The translations under genes were made by a program, and so were the position numbers. Below, piece by piece: positions 34,301-46,300 of a stretch of 64,000 nt of DNA (its first letter is position 1; each line of letters starts with the position of its first letter). The stretch is from Yponomeuta sedellus. Its lineage: Eukaryota > Arthropoda > Insecta > Lepidoptera > Yponomeutidae. The DNA is taken from positions 11,695,198-11,759,197 of the forward strand of contig OW203731.1 of NCBI GenBank assembly GCA_934045075.1, written 5' to 3'. The notes below the pieces were generated by a model. That model did no database searches and was not told the origin of the DNA. It saw nothing but the letters and a program-made list of their open reading frames with translations.

Positions 34301-37300
34301 GTCGTGTTTCCTTCGTCAGTCTTTCGTTAAAGTACACTTTGCAGAGTGGGCCCGGAGTTATATCGCTTGATGAGATGTTCTTGCGGGTTCTCGCGGCCTT
34401 AAGTAATTCCTCACGCTTAATACGGCGGGCTAACCTTACTACGACCGGGCGAGGGATATTGGTAATGCTTTCTACTGGCTTCTTTCCCTTTGAAATACGC
34501 GGACCAGCTCTAGAAACCCAGTCTATATCATGCTCATCCAGCTTGACTCCAATCTTACATGCCGCCACCATCACTATTTGTTGTAGGTTCTCATTGACAT
34601 TCTCGGATAGCCCTACAATGTCAATCTCATTTGCTAGAGAAAGCTGTTGCTGCCACTGGCTTTGATCATGGAGTTGCTTGATGACAGCTCTAAGATTCAG
34701 AATCTCGCTGTCGCGTTCGAGAAGCTTCTTCTCCAGACTATCAAGCCTAGTGTTGTACTGCTCCATCATTAAGGTAAGTTGGGCCTGAATATCGTTGCGC
34801 AAAAGCTTGATTTCGCCGAGAATTTCAGTATTGGAATCGTTTTCAACCGCCACTGCATCGTTCTTTTTTCGGTTAGCATTTTTTATTTTAGTTTTTATGT
34901 ATTTTGTTGGTCAGATGACTACTAGCGCAATCTGTTGTCGAGTAGGTGAGGCTCCGCACAATAATCTATGCGAAAGTGACTGATGGTGATGAGTGTAGTA
35001 ACGGTACTCAAACAAAGATGACGCCACTGGTAGAGCACCGAGCTAATTATTGAAGTTATCTTTATAATAGTTATCAGAACAATAAATGAATTAAATTCAA
35101 GAATATTTTGAGTTTGATTATTCAAACTGTTTCATTAAATAAAGCACTTTTACACTGCCTACCAGTCGAACATCCACAAAAACACGCGGGCTTCTGCTTT
35201 GAGGTTAGCGAGATAAAACTTTGGAGTTTTCGTCACTGTTTCACTTAGCAAACACTTTTCAGTGTATTACTGGTAATATAGGAATGCAGTAAAACTACAG
35301 TGGTGAGTCTTAACTTAAAAACTGATTTTTAAACTGCGGAGCTCTTTACTAACAATGTTTACATTTAAGCGCCCTCTATTCCGCTTCAATTGCCGCGAAG
35401 TTTAATGTAACGACCGAAGAGGCATACAAAAAATTTAGAAACTTGCGAACATATGCGAAAACGGAATTAAAGAAAAAGAAGAGTGGAAGTGGTGCCGGAA
35501 AAAAGGTGACCTGGTTCGCATTTGAAGCCATTTCATTTGTACTGTCACGGGATATTCCAGATGCAGGAACAGATAGTGAGACCAATACAATGGAAACCAC
35601 CGTAAGTTTATTTTTACATAATTTAAGTTTATTAGATTGCTTATACTTAAGTAGGTACAATGAAAGTAACCTAGTGACAGAATCTTATCAACCTACCTAG
35701 TTGTTTATAAACTTATTCTTGTATATGTACATGTACACTTACATGCTTTTATAATTATACACATGACACATTGCTACTTCTTTTTTGCACCAATAAAAAC
35801 TTATTACAGAAAAGTTGCCGACGACACTTGGGCGGTAGCCCCACTGGTTCTATTAGTTTTAACCTAAATAGATGTCTTGCCATGCAACTCTTCCACGATG
35901 TGACATGAAATAGTGCATGAATTCGTCTCTTGTCTCCTTTGCTAGTGCGGTTGAATTTCTAGCATGATAGTGGCTTAAGTCATTTAGACGTTGATCATCA
36001 TTTCGCCATGATCCTGGTATGATGGCTCCATTATCAGTATCTTCAACATCAAAAGTCCCTATGAGGTTGTATAAATTTTGCGCATGTTTATTTCTACGCA
36101 AAAAATTGTGTAAATACGCACAAGTCATAACAATACTTTGTACATTTTCCAAGTTTACATTCATAGTTGAATGAAAAATTCGAAAAACAGACGACATTAT
36201 ATCGAAAACATTTTCTACAATCCTACGTGTTCTAGATATTCTATAATTACAAATACGCTTAGGAGATCCAATGTTTAAATCCACTGTATATGGCTTACAA
36301 ATAATTTGTGTTAATGGGAAAGCATCATCGGCAACAAAAACATATGGCTGGAGCTTGTTTCGTCCAGGAAGTGGTTCTGATTCAGGAATACTTAGACTAT
36401 GATCGAGTATACTCTTCCCGATAGCTGTATGTCTAAATACACCTCCATCTGATATTCGTCCTTGACATCCCGCGTGAACGTACAGAAATTTATATTGTGC
36501 TTCTACTACAGCGAATAATACAAAACAAAAAAATTGTTTGTAGTTATAATGTTTGCTTCCGCTGTTAGGTGGGCATGTAATTTTAATGTGCTTGCCATCC
36601 ATAGCTCCAAGGCAATGTGGAAAATTCCAGCGGCTTTCGAAGTCACTTGCAATCGCTCTCCATTCCCGCGCAGATAACGGCATCTGCAAATAAAATAAAA
36701 CATCGTATATTTTTTTTCAGTTAACTGAGGAGACCGATAATGATGAAATGTTCAATTCTGAAGAAACATCTGATTCATTGATAGCTCCACCGCCGCCAAA
36801 AATTTTTCGCAAGAAGTCAAATTCTAACAGATTTCAGGCAATAGATACAACGTATGAAAAAGCGGCTCAAATAATAAATAGCAGTGGAAAAGAAAGAAAC
36901 CCATATTCTGGGTTTGGAGAGCATGTGGCCAATAAATTAAGCACATATGATAGCTACACGCGAGCGCAAGTTGAATTTAAAATAAGTGAAATTTTATATA
37001 ATGCAGACATGGGAATGTTTCTTAATTCCAATCTTGCACCGGACGTGGCAGGTTCTAGGATTCAGACTACTCAGGACTCACTACAAAGTACACATCGCGG
37101 CGTCATGCAAACTTTGGGACTTCTGATTCTATTATTCAAGGACTTACTTACGAAGAACTAGTAGCATCTACTGTAACATATGTTTTTTTAAGAAATAAAA
37201 ATAAATAAAGATACTTTAGTAAACTTACTTTGATGTATTCTTTTAATCCACTTGTCAGAGTTGCACAAACTTCTGGAACTATGTGAGCGATTGAACTGTC

Positions 37301-40300
37301 AGAGACTCTAAATAAATACATTAAGCTCTTGTAAGAGTCACCGGTTGCCAAAAATCGAAGTGTTATTGCTAGTCTTGTATTGATTGGTATTGCCTTTCTC
37401 ATATTTGTATCTTCTTTTTGATCCTTGGTCCAATTGTATTCAACAAATACTCGAAGTCACTTTTGGACATCCTAGTGAAGTTTTGAAACAGATATCGAGA
37501 ATCAGCTCCTTGTCAAGGTTAGTTATGGTTTCTCGTCTGTTTAAATATGGCCGGATCCACACTCTTCTTCTAGATTTATGTTTCTTTAAACGATGATACA
37601 AAACAATAAAAGCTGCAGCAACGGCAACAGCTTCGGTATCCACCATTTTGTCCTGCGAGATCTAGCCGCAATATGCCGCGCGTGTACGAACACAATCTCT
37701 CAGCAATCCAGTTGCCGAATGTTGCTGGGCTACTCTCGGCAATGTATTGCAAAATGAAATTGCAGCAAGGGTACCATTGCAAATATACTAAGATATATTG
37801 GTCAATAAAAATTGCCAGCAGATGCATTTTTTGTAGCCCGTTTACAGGCACCTTTAGATAATAATCGACACGTTATGTAGACGCCGGTGATGATTGTTTC
37901 TTTTGATTCATCATCACAGAAAAAACCGCCTAACGTCAAAAATATTTGACCCAGATAGAGACAAACCTATTTGTTAGACAGAAACAAAACCACAGATTAG
38001 CAAGTAAAGAATAAAAGTGAGTGAGTGAAAATGAACGAGTTTAGCTGAGTGACCAGAAGAATAATCAAATCAGCAGTTAACAGTAGATTGGCTAATTTTC
38101 CAATGATTTGCTTTCTAGAAATCCAACGCATGTTAACCACATGTTAACAGATTGTCAAATGTGACAGTCTGTTAGCTGATTCGTTGAGTTAAGATTGTCT
38201 CGGAAACCAGCTGTAAGAGTCGTTAAAAACCTACTTTTTAAGTTTTTTAAAGTCTCAAAATAACTATTTGACAGGTTTCTGAAAACCAACTCAGGTTTTT
38301 CGTTGGTATTTAATAAGTGAAAGTGATTTAGTGATAAATTTTAAATCTTATGTGTATTTTTTATAAAATAATAATTCATTTTAAAATAAGCCGCCAAAAC
38401 GCTCTTGGGCAATATGGCGCCGCACAGAAATTAGTGACGGCACTGGTTAGTATACAGACACAAACCTCAAGTCAACTCTCGGGTTCGGGGATCACTAACT
38501 ATATTTACTGACCTGTGACGTCACTGGTTAGTATACAAATCTCAAGTCAACTCTAGGGTTCGGGGATCACTACTTATATTTACTGACCTATGATGTCATT
38601 ATAGATTCAAGCAATCCTGGCCGTTTTTGATAAAATTGCTACAGATACAAAATTATCAAGTTTTATCCCGTTATTTTGTAGATATGATCCAGATTTTTTG
38701 GGTTAAAATGCCTTAAATCGGTTTTATCACATCACACTAATATTATAAAGTTTGTAAATGTGTATGTTTGTTACATCTTCACGTCTAAACGGCTGGAGGG
38801 ATTTTAATAAAATTTGGTATGGAGTTAGCCGTCACTCGGGATTAACACATAGGCTACGTATTACTGCGGGAAAATATCTTATTCCCATGGGAAAGTCAAT
38901 AATTTTCCCTAATAAACCGCGGGTAACACCACGAGGCACAGGTACTAAGTCATAATTAATACAAATATATAATGAATAATGTTTTTGGGAGCGAGTTTGA
39001 GAACGTTTTCTTGAGTTTTATCGTCTAACCTAATCAATGAGTGGTTGTTTACGCAATTTGGAACAATTAAACCCTCGTGCATCGACGTTTTAATCGCATC
39101 TGATACACCATGCGTGTCAGATCTAGAACCACACTTGTCTTATACGAAGTTTACACGTTCAGTCTAGCGTCAGTTCAGTCCGTGACCTTGATCAAGCTCG
39201 GATTGATGCCAGACTGATGATGAAGCATCATAATATTCGAATATCCGTCAGTCTGGTCCATCAGTCCACTGAATTGACAATCAGTATGCGCCGTCAGTCT
39301 AACCAGACTGATGGAATTGACTGCCGCCAGACTTAACGTGTAAATTCCGTCTTACAGATCGGATAGCGTCGTGTGGCTTTTAACAACCTTACGATACCGA
39401 TCTGGAGAGTCAGATCAGATGTCCCATCAGACGAATTGCATAAGAAGCGTTTTGCTAGGCTTAGGCTAAATTTCTTAGTATAAAAATCAAGTGGCCAGAT
39501 CTCAAGTTGCGTTGTGTATGACGAGTATGTAGAACATTATGGTTCTAGCTTAATTATTTCATTCCCGCATTGGATGGCTTTCTTTGGAACCGTAACAAGT
39601 AGCTAGTCGAAATTTGAAAATTTCATAGAATAAGTGGTATTATGGCGAATTACCTAACGAATAATGGAATCTACCGGAATCTCTGGTCTATCCGAAGTTC
39701 GAAGGGGAAGGACACGATGGAAATCCACTCTACTTCAGAGAGGCAAACCACCTATCCCAGGACGGCGTAGGTTTTCTCGTCAATAAAGTCCTCGCTAAGA
39801 ACATTGTGTAAATCAGTAGTGTGTCGAACAGAGTTGTGCTTAAATTGACCAAGAGATACACCCAAAGTAACATGCACTGATATACATCAGTGCATGTTAC
39901 TTTGGGTGTATCTCTTGGTCACCTAAGAAATGAAACAATCCGCCAACGAGCTAAGGTGACTGAGATAGCCTATAGGATTAGCAACAAGTTCACAAACAAC
40001 AATTATATACTAGAGTAGAGTGCCACCAAGAGTTAGAAAAACTGTCCATGAACAAGCCCTACTGTGGATAAAGGATCATAGCGGCTCTCTACAATGATGC
40101 CGCGGATGAGCTCGCTAGAAGAGGCTCGAAAACTACAGTAGAAGGACCAGAACCTCTACTCCCGCTACCATTAGCGGGAGTAGAGGTTCTGGTCCTTCTA
40201 CAGCCGTGTGGATGGTATGGACCATCAGCTTCGGAAATCGCTAAGGCTGCAAACAGAAACCCAGATTGCCGTACTATGGAAACCGAAAACGAAATGCAGA

Positions 40301-43300
40301 CAAGCCAGAGAGGCTTTACCAACAATGTCGAAGCACCTCACACACAAGCTGCGTCTGAGGAAAAACGATCTGCGCAAAGCTGTAGCACTTATGACGGGCC
40401 ACGCCCACTGGATAAACACTTCCACAATATGGGACTGACCGACAGCCCTTTATGCCGAGGATCCCTCAAGGAAGACGAAACACATGCCCACGTGACTATT
40501 CACTGTGAGAGCATGGATGAACATTGCACATCCAACGGACATGATGGGAAAGCTGGGATCCCTTCGGGAGGCCAATGGTAACATTGGTGCACTGCTCGCC
40601 TTTTGGAGAGAGATTGGCTGGCTGGCGTGACCTCACAGCCCTGCTACGTACAATGGCCCTACTATGAGGCTAAATGCGGAAACCACAGGAAAAAATAACT
40701 GAACTAACTAGGATTAGCAAGCTGAAGTGGCAGTGGGCTGGTCACATGTTTATGCCGAAGAACTGATGATCGATGGGGTGCAAAAGTTCTCGAGTGGAGA
40801 CCACGAAGTGACAAACACTGCCTAGAACGCCCAGCCGCTCACTGGGCCGACCGATCTGAGGTAGATTGGTGGCAGCGGCTGACAGAGGGAATACCGCTTC
40901 CCTCCGCCTATGAAGCCTATGTCCAGCAGTGGACGAGTACAGGCTGATTAATGAATAAGGGGGGCGACCATATAACAAAAGCATTTTTCCGCCGTTTTTT
41001 TGTTTATGCTCTATCGTAAAAACGGTAACATATACAGGGATAAAATATGGCGTGATGGTGGAACTTATTATTCATTGTTTTGTTCATTATGTAGACAAAT
41101 AATAAAAAACGACCAAGAGCGATTTGAACTACCTACCTGGATTTAAAATAATATTTATCACAGGACTAACTGCCGGTTTCCCGTACATATTTTTTGCTAA
41201 ATGTTACGATAACAGACTGTTAATCTCCCGTTAAACGTACTTTGAGTTGCTAGAAGATTCAACTGACATAATGTTAACAGTCTGTCAAGGCAAGTGCTAA
41301 TCTCCAATTAATCACAGATTAGAGCCATTTTGGATTTCTAGAACGCATTTTCTCACGTCAACAATCTGTTGACATGCCATTGACATCTGATTTTTAATTG
41401 TAGAATATCGAGCAATTAGTAGCGTGTTCATATCGAGAAATCGCATTTATTTCCCATTTCGTGCCATTAAAAGAATTGAATTGTAATTTCTATTTCATAC
41501 GTGTTTCAAGAAGCGCTCGTGGCCTAGGCGAACCGAGTGATCGGAATCAATCACTTGGTTAAGCAACAACAGGCGCGGTCAGGTACAGGATGGGTGAGCG
41601 TCCCGTGTCTACCGCTAGTGGCATTTTTCCGACCGCTTCCGTGCTTAGCAAGGCACGTTAAGCCGTTGGTGCCGGCTGTCATATAATGGCAGTCGTTAAG
41701 CCATGTCAGAGGCCTTATGGGCGGCTTGATAACTTCTGACAGTAAACTGTCTTACAATCCTCCACCAACCCGGACTGGCCCCCGTGGTGGAGTAGGGCCT
41801 AACCTTTCTACGATGCAGGAAGAGACCAGAGTGCTTAGTGCGAGTTTGACAGATCCAATCGAATAACTTTACTACCGCGTTAATCGAGCATTGAGTAGCG
41901 AGTATGAGTAAGTTAACCGTTCGAACTGGCAGAACGCTGTCACAGTACAACTCGCACTCGCGTTTATTCGTGTTTTGGCTGGTTAACGTGTTCACTTCTC
42001 AACGTAAACCATAACAACTCGCACTCAGCAATTTTAATTTCCATACTTGTCGCTAGGTGGCGCTTCCTCGATGCCATAGAAATGAGTTTACGTTAACGCG
42101 ATCGAGTAGTTAAAAAACTCGCACTAAGCACTCTGTGCCCCAGCAGTGGGGACATACAAGGGTTGATAACGAACGTGTTTCAAATGGTGTTTAAAAACAC
42201 GGAGTAAGTATAAAATACTACACACTATTATATTACCTACCTATGTACTTCAAAGTTTACAAAAAATTGAAATGAGTAGGTAAGTAGGTACTTGTACCCA
42301 ACTTTATTATTAATTGTACCTTTCAGATAGAAAATGTCAGATTTTTCGGATTTGTCTGCTTTATCTAGTGATGAGGAGACGACGAGAAATCGCAATTGTA
42401 CTTTTATTTTCAATTACAGACTTGTACCTACAACAAAACATACAGCGTTCCTTACACATTATATTATTTAACAATTACGCCATAAAATCCCGCACATTAG
42501 CATAGTAAAGTATAGCTTGGTAGATACTTGTTCACCAATGATAATAGTTCTGTTTTCTCTTTCTCAGTATAATTTCTTCGAGACATTTCTGCGAATATTA
42601 GATAATAATCGACGACGGTGATGATTGTTTGTTTTGATTCATCATCACAGAAAAAACCGCCTAACGTCAAAAATATTTGACCCAGATAGAGACAAACCTA
42701 TTTGTTAGACAGAAACAAAACCACAGATTAGCAAGTAAAGAATAAAAGTGAGTGAGTGAAAATGAACGAGTTTAGCTGAGTGACCAGAAGAATAATCAAA
42801 TCAGCAGTTAACAGTAGATTAGCTAATTTTCCGATGATTTGCGTTCTAGAAACCCAACGCATGTTAACCACATATTAACAGATTGTCAAATGTGACAGTC
42901 TGTTAGCTGATTCGTTGAGTTAGGATTGTCTCGGAAACCGGCTGTAAGCCATTTATGCCTAACTATATTAAATAGGCTGTGTGGTGTCAGCCTAGAGAAT
43001 AGCACCAACCCAAATTGTTCCCGCGGGTGTCGTAAAAGGCGACTAAGGGATAAAAACCGGGGGGGTGGGCAGCAGCGCCTCCTGCAGTACAATTCCACCA
43101 AACTGCGATCCCCAACCCGCATGCCCAGCGTGGGGATTATGGGCATTACCCCCTATATGATAGCACAACGTGGCGTTCTTTAGGGGAGAGCTATGACGGC
43201 ATAGCCTTGCGCTAATTAGGGGAGGGATATGTCCAGCAGTGGACTAATATAGCCTGAAGAAAATATAATATAGTACAGATAGGTATACTTATATAACATA

Positions 43301-46300
43301 TTCGGAAAGAGGTGGTACAGAACCCTGGATGAATGGCTGGCTGGACAGAAGAATGAACTCATAAACAGTTAAAAATAAACTAAATGAGTTACCTCCAAGT
43401 TTTTCTTTTCATGGTCAGCAGCGATAAATTTCTTCATAAGTGCTGGCATCTCAATATTATTTGGCAAGATAACCTCAGGATAGTCATGTACCTTGTCCGT
43501 TTTGAAATATTTAGCCTCTTCATTCTTAGGTACAAGCTGATAGTCAGGTTTGTATGACGTACGGTAAATCTCAGTCAAATTGGGAAGCTTACGGCCACGG
43601 AATGTTTTCTCAACCCAAACCCGGACTCTCCGTCTTTCCTGAAATGCATGTGAAGATAATGGTTATGGTATGAGGTAGATCTCCATGAGATAAAATATCT
43701 TCCACTTACAAGTCATATAATAGTTAACTGTACAATCATATTCTATCTAAATTTTTGAAGTTTTTCATTATTATAGGTGTGCTGAATGCGGGCAGCCCAA
43801 GTGTGGGAAGCTTGGACAACAATGAAGCAGGCCTGTGTCATAAAGTGGGCATAAAATGGCTGATGATAACATTAATTGTTGTACTTAAGAAACAAATATG
43901 ATGGTGGTACTCTACTACTAGAAAAATAAATTTGCATATTATGATATAATGTACCCCAATCTTACAAAAACCGATGTTTTTGTGGCTGTTGATGATTGAA
44001 TTTTATTTTTGTTTTATTGAAGAAAACTTTTACATAATAGGTATATGCCTATAGCTAAAGCTTGGGGTTTTGTGGAAACTTTTAGACTCTGGTTTACTTT
44101 TTTTAGAATTTAGTTTCATACCGTTTTGACGGCATTATTATATGCATTTTGTATATGTTTATATGAATTTTCACCTTTCGAGTACTTGTCGCCCTCTGCT
44201 AAATGTCCGTATACCCAGCAGGACCCTACGTCTGATTCGATTAACGATTAAAGTTTCACTTACCTAGTAATTAGTAATTAGTACCTTCTGAAAAGTATAA
44301 GTAAAATAATAGTACCTTAACAGTTAGCCAGAAAACTTACATGTTTTGCAAGCAGGACTCTCCGTTGTTAGAAGGTCTTTAGACCAGTAGTGTATGTCCC
44401 CGTATAGCGGTCAATTAGTACATTTAGATTTTCCTCCTTTTCTTAGAAAAAAGTTATTAGTTTATAAGAAATATGGTACCTACAAAAGATTTATTTTGCC
44501 AGCAGGACCCTTTTTAGTTTTAGGGTTTTCAGTCCAGACAATCATATTTCCGAACAGCTTAATATTAGTACCTTTCATGTTTACGAGGTTCGTAATACGG
44601 ATGTTGACACATGTTACCAATTCATGTTAAGTTATTTTTTTTAAATTAAAGACCGTATTTAAAAACGTATAATAACATTCTAAGAATATATTTATTTGCC
44701 ATAAAATAAATAAAAATAGTTTAAATTGCATTATTTAATACCCATTATCACGTGACTGCGAACGTCAATCAAAGCGCGGGTGACGTCACTGACCGCTAAA
44801 CAAAACAAGCTGACGTAGTCAAAAGTATCACCGGCGAACTAATTTCAACGATATTATTATAATGTTATTGTAATATTATTGTAATATTATAACAATGGAG
44901 ACTGGATTCATCAAAGGAAGTAGTTCTAACTTACCGAAGATAGATTCGTTGATGGTGGCAAGTTATTTTGCCCGAAATAAGAATTTTTGTGCAGCGGAGC
45001 TTAGAAACGTAAAAATGTCATTGCAAGTACGTTTGAAATACCTACCTATGGTTGGTGGGTAAAGTCAAAACTACCTATCTAAAACTATTTTGTACCTAAG
45101 TAGGTACATACTCGTATTTAAATTGTATCCTACAATACTTTTAGAATATTTGGCTTACCTACGAGTATATCAAAGTGGTCTTCACAAAAATAGCTGTTAC
45201 TTGTACTTAGATGTCAATGATGTTGAACATCTTCTAGCAAGCGTTAGCCACTTTCTCCTTATTTTAGCAATTTTTGGAACATGTATGAACATTTTTTGCG
45301 CCATACTTATTGACGTACTTTTACACATGGGTACTGCACAGCATTTGTTCATCGTATTCATTTTTACACCATTCAGAAAACTTATTTATTCGTAAGAATT
45401 CACTGAATATCAGGTTAACTTTCATAGAGCGCGAGATTGTTTATCGGTCTGTGACGTCATCATACTCACGCGTTAGTTTAGAACGTTTTGGCGGGAATTT
45501 TAAAAAGTAGTTTTAATTAAGTATTTTTTTTAGTAAAATGTGACGTATTTTTTCATGAAAATATTTTTTTCGTGTTTAAATCGCGTCTATCTATAAAACA
45601 AAATCCATTCCGAACATTAGGCCACATCCCTATTAAATAACATCGAAATAAATAAAAAAAATGCTTTTCATTTTTAGGTGATATTAGACAGTGCTAGTCT
45701 ATGCATAAAAAGTATTTAAGGGAGTGTAGCTTCTGAAAACTGGTTGATCTGTGAACTGCTATCAGTGTTACCAGTATACTCAGTGTTACCAAAAAAACCG
45801 ACGATTTCCGTCGAAACCAGTTACCGTCGAATTTAAAAAATGTGTACACTTTATTAGGGTGAATTGCCGCAGCAAAAAAACCCACGGCAAACCTGAGAAG
45901 GGTAGGGCAAAATGCTGTTTTATGATGTGCTATATTTTTATATTCTTTTTAATGCAGTAACCCGTGCTAAACACTTCTTTTAAAATTAAAGCACTATGGT
46001 ATAAACGGGAATAGCCTAAAACTTATAACATCATATTTAGAAGGGAGAGTTCAAAGAGCTGATATAAATAGAACTAAATCTTCAGGGTCAGAGGTCAGGA
46101 TAGGAGTGCCACAGGATCGATTTTGGGGCCGTTCCTCTTCCTCGTATATGTAAATGATTTGCCGTTCATGGTTCAAAATATGTCAGAGATAGTATTATTT
46201 GCAGATGACACGTCACTTATTTTTAAAATTAAGAGACAAGAAAATTACCTTGACAATACAAATAATGCTCTCTCTCGGGTACTAAATTGGTGCACTTCTA

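Larger units (their letters stand above)
29998..35375 (-). mobile_element. CR1/jockey-group LINE, near full length
   Basis: Minus-strand non-LTR element of about 5.4 kb: a 5-prime UTR (34854-35375), ORF1 (34125-34853), ORF2 (33777-31151, broken) and a long 3-prime UTR with a GT-rich block at 30727-30825, ending in a TCTTA-type repeat tail at about 29998-30015. It interrupts the MADF exon. No convincing target duplication was seen. A 406-bp retroposon sits in its 3-prime UTR. Confidence 0.8.
29868..37161 (+). pseudogene. Harbinger MADF-BESS-type DNA-binding protein, interrupted
   Basis: Exon 1 begins at ATG 29868: MAEWLNEKILNF, RPELWDVEASVYKDRN, KKDAWAVI, which is the first half of a MADF (Myb/SANT-like) domain. 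It is cut by the LINE at about 29998-35375 and resumes with KFNVTTEEAYKKFRNL and WFAFEAISF, the second half, up to 35601 (donor GTAAGT). Exon 2 is 36721-37161, phase 0, with an acidic stretch, RKKSNSNRF and a C-terminal helical region compatible with a BESS motif. In PIF/Harbinger elements such a protein helps the transposase reach the nucleus and bind DNA. The exon-intron plan interlocks with the antisense transposase gene. Broken by the LINE, so dead here. Confidence 0.8.
29481..37853. mobile_element. PIF/Harbinger element inserted in element A
   Basis: Left end 'tggtgatcgtaaacgggcta' and right end, read inverted, 'aggtgcctgtaaacgggcta'; TTA on both sides (29478-29480 and 37854-37856). Copy 2 of element A has the uninterrupted 'gaatattagataata' at 42593-42607, proving the insertion site. 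It carries two genes: a MADF-BESS protein (+) and a DDE transposase (-). A LINE later landed in the MADF gene. Confidence 0.9.
28732..38213. mobile_element. Element A copy 1 (TAA duplication), disrupted
   Basis: Ends 'cagccggtttcc' and 'ggaaaccagctg' are inverted and flanked by TAA (28729-28731 and 38214-38216), as in PIF/Harbinger MITEs. Without the inserted Harbinger (29481-37853 plus one TTA) it is about 1106 bp, matching copy 2 at 41170-42944. An open start MSDFSDLSDLSS at 29214, after an acceptor-like 'tttcag', may be a remnant of a parent gene. Confidence 0.88.
39690..40950 (+). pseudogene. RTE-type LINE remnants around another LINE
   Basis: At 39730-39880 the translation gives GVGFLVNKVLAKNIV, SSVSNRVV and LTKRYT, part of an RTE endonuclease. 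At 39925-39980 it gives LRNETIRQRAKVTDIAYRIS and at 40700-40945 KLKWQWAGHM, VLEWRPRSD, and EAYVQQWTSTG, the RTE C-terminus. The middle of the element is lost, and 40010-40680 is another LINE inserted between RIS and KLKWQW. Confidence 0.7.
41170..42944. mobile_element. Element A copy 2 (TAA duplication)
   Basis: Ends 'ctgccggtttcc' and 'ggaaaccggctg', with TAA at 41167-41169 and 42945-42947. Apart from an inserted SINE (41510-42172 plus 11 bp) it is about 1101 bp and nearly identical to the outer parts of copy 1, including MSDFSDLSALSS at 42334. It keeps the uncut target at 42593-42607 where copy 1 received the Harbinger. Confidence 0.9.

Noticed and set aside
37384..37596. Plus-strand 70-codon frame
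   Set aside because: Shadow of the transposase exon on the minus strand.
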